NCBI GenBank assembly: GCA_035559535.1
Contig: DATMBG010000006.1
Location: 1-64,000, forward strand
Source: Candidatus Limnocylindrales bacterium
GTDB lineage: Bacteria > Moduliflexota > Moduliflexia > Moduliflexales > JAUQPW01
Length of the DNA: 64,000 bases
Direction of reading: 5' to 3'
The position numbers and the translations under genes are program-made. Numbering within the stretch: the stretch's first letter is position 1; each line of letters opens with the position of its first letter. Below are positions 62,644 to 64,000 of this stretch, piece by piece. A model generated the notes under the pieces. That model searched no databases, was not told where the DNA came from, and saw only the letters and a program-made list of their open reading frames with translations.

Positions 62644-63281
62644 GACTGGCCTCCTTTAGGTTTTCTTATTAAAAGGATTTTAATTGCAAAAATCACACTC
62701 TATCTAACCGATGGTCCACTTACTGCCTAAGGTATTGAGAGATTTTGATAGAAAAGATTTGTTTCAGGCAGTGTCCTATTAAACAGGAAAGTAACGAAAC
62801 ACCATACTTACTTAATCCCGTAGAGTAAGTCAACTGGAAAAATACGGAATAATTAAATTAGTTGGTATGAGGTTACTTAGATGCAAAGAGTGAACCATTT
62901 ATTTTAAGGGATAAAAGAAGGCTTATAGCTTATACCCATCCCTATTTCATGGGGTAATTATACGATCCTGGGAATTATAGGACTCCAGTAGGGGTAAATG
63001 TCAAACCGGCTCCTATTTATAGAAAACTTCTTGATACTACCTGTGGAAAGGAATTTTAAAAAGTTGAGATTTCAGTGGCATTCCTTGAGCTTCTAAACAG
63101 TAACCTTCGGTTTCCTGAAGACTGGAAAAAACTTTTCGCAGAAGCTATTTTTACAGGAATTTTATGGCTCTACTCCCTCACCCCCGGCCCCTTTCCTGAA
63201 GCCTGGGGAGAGGGGTATAAATAATTGTTCAAATTTAACTTTACAGAGTATGAGTTATCCCCTTCAATTCAGATACAGACT
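62644..63281. other. Promoter region of the desaturase operon, with dispersed repeat
   Basis: No gene recognised. It should contain the desaturase operon promoter, though no strong -35/-10 pair was found. ACTGCCT (62722-62728) and AGGCAGT (62766-62772) can pair or act as a binding site. Copy C of the dispersed repeat lies just beyond the end of the upstream ligase gene. Confidence 0.55.
63175..63250. repeat. Dispersed 75-bp palindrome-plus-tail repeat, copy C
   Basis: A CCCTCACCCCCGGCCCC...GGGGAGAGGGG palindrome, then a tail CAAATTTAACTTTACAGAGTA matching copies A and B. Here it lies just downstream of the acyl-AMP ligase stop. Confidence 0.8.
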
Positions 63282-64000
63282 TTACTCTTCCAGCACGTTT
63301 AGGCTTCCAGATAGAAATCCGGCCCGGCAGGCATAATGCTGGATTTTGCCACTGGAGGTTTTAGGAATGCTATTTGCTTTAAGTAGCAATACAGCATGAA
63401 TGTGCATTTCGTGATTTTCTACTACCGCCTGTCGAATGCTCCCAACTATTTCCTTGATGCTCCAACGTCTTAAATCATAGGAATGCTCCAGTTCGGCTAC
63501 AATAACGAGTCGTTCTTCACCATTCTGATCTATGGAAAATGCTGCACAGCAGCCCGGGCGTAAAGCCGGATGGCTCTGTTCCACGGTCTGTTCGATATCT
63601 TGAGGATAATAATTACGACCCCCTAGGATGATCAAATTCTTCAGACGACCCGTGACGAACAGCTCCCCCTTCTTCAAGAATCCTAAATCTCCTGTACGAA
63701 GAAAGGGGCCCTCACCGGTATCTGCCAGATAAGCCTTGAAGGTCTGCTTTGTCTCTTCGGAGCGATTCCAGTAGCCTTGAGCAACGCTGGGTCCTGATAC
63801 CCAAATCTCTCCCACCCGGTCAGGTGAACATAGGGTTAAGGATTCTGGATCGACAATAATAATCTTCTGACCCGGTAAAGATCGACCACACCCTATGAGT
63901 TTTTGGGTATCCTTTGTAGAACTATCGAGAGGGGATGCTTCTACTACCTGGTTCTGTTTTAGAGCAGTTCTCAGAACGCTGAGAACCGTGGGAAGGGTTC
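63282..64000 (-). CDS. Fatty acyl-AMP ligase (5' part outside window)
   Basis: The frame stays open to the window edge. Visible C-terminal part of an ANL-superfamily ligase: KLIGCGRSLPGQKIIIVDPE, VGEIWVSGPSVAQGYWN, LRTGDLGFLKKGELFVTGRLKNLIILGGRNYYPQDIE, and the lysine motif KTSSGKIQH. The GRNYYPQDIE element and wording around it are those of fatty acyl-AMP ligases, which activate fatty acids as adenylates and load them onto carrier proteins. It would feed the carriers encoded downstream. An earlier GTG (63815) is internal, not the start. Confidence 0.9.
   Translation of the reverse strand, partial: TLPTVLSVLRTALKQNQVVEASPLDSSTKDTQKLIGCGRSLPGQKIIIVDPESLTLCSPDRVGEIWVSGPSVAQGYWNRSEETKQTFKAYLADTGEGPFLRTGDLGFLKKGELFVTGRLKNLIILGGRNYYPQDIEQTVEQSHPALRPGCCAAFSIDQNGEERLVIVAELEHSYDLRRWSIKEIVGSIRQAVVENHEMHIHAVLLLKANSIPKTSSGKIQHYACRAGFLSGSLNVLEE

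Overview
The window is a moderate-G+C bacterial chromosome segment from a diderm (Gram-negative-type) organism. It has a TonB-dependent outer-membrane receptor ending in Trp-Arg-Phe, a lipoprotein with a clear lipobox, LpxL-type acyltransferases, and Wzx/ABC-2 polysaccharide export genes. I cannot place it in a phylum. Cyanobacteria-like secondary metabolism genes, SBBP and FG-GAP propeller proteins, and abundant short-period and palindromic intergenic repeats fit an uncultured, repeat-rich environmental lineage. No rRNA, tRNA, CRISPR array, transposase or phage gene was recognised.

Layout. (1) 1-4.1 kb: the 5' part of a PAS-GAF-PAS-GGDEF-EAL c-di-GMP enzyme (minus strand), then a short-chain dehydrogenase and an ABM-fold protein, bracketed by 25-bp inverted repeats and followed by a perfect 34-bp palindrome. 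(2) 4.7-14.1 kb, minus strand: one compact glycan operon with a coiled-coil methyltransferase, a membrane glycosyltransferase, an ABC-2 exporter permease without its ATPase, a double GT4, a coiled-coil protein and a GT4. (3) 14.4-17.8 kb: LivK-LivH-LivM without LivG/LivF. (4) 18-20.7 kb: a REC-REC-GAF-GGDEF response regulator and YqeC. (5) 20.7-38.7 kb: a second glycan locus with WecB, APS kinase, two alkaline-phosphatase-superfamily proteins, a DPM1-like GT2, Gmd, a PAPS-type sulfotransferase, Wzx, FabF, a TPR membrane protein, a GT39-like enzyme fused to two beta-sandwich domains, and an Asp/Asn-hydroxylase-like dioxygenase. Together they suggest a sulfated, deoxyhexose-containing surface glycan. 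(6) 39-49.8 kb: tandem lipase-like hydrolases and large secreted beta-propeller proteins. (7) 49.8-55.5 kb: two LpxL-like acyltransferases and the remnant of another, twin secreted Cys-rich proteins, and a TonB receptor. (8) 55.6-64 kb, minus strand: a lipid or polyketide-like cluster with a fatty acyl-AMP ligase, two desaturases, two acyl carriers, a P450, an LpxL-like acyltransferase and a ketosynthase lacking its AT domain.

The best candidate for an undescribed system is region 8. Its order (acyl-AMP ligase, desaturases, carrier protein, P450) resembles pathways that desaturate a fatty acyl chain while it is held on a carrier protein, as in alkyne and polyyne pathways. Here it is joined to an AT-less ketosynthase and to acyltransferases with an altered HX4D motif, and one desaturase has lost two predicted metal ligands. 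Secondary candidates are a C-terminal tail shared by APS kinase and two alkaline-phosphatase-superfamily proteins, two structured leader-RNA candidates, and hairpins in most gene spacers of the second glycan locus.
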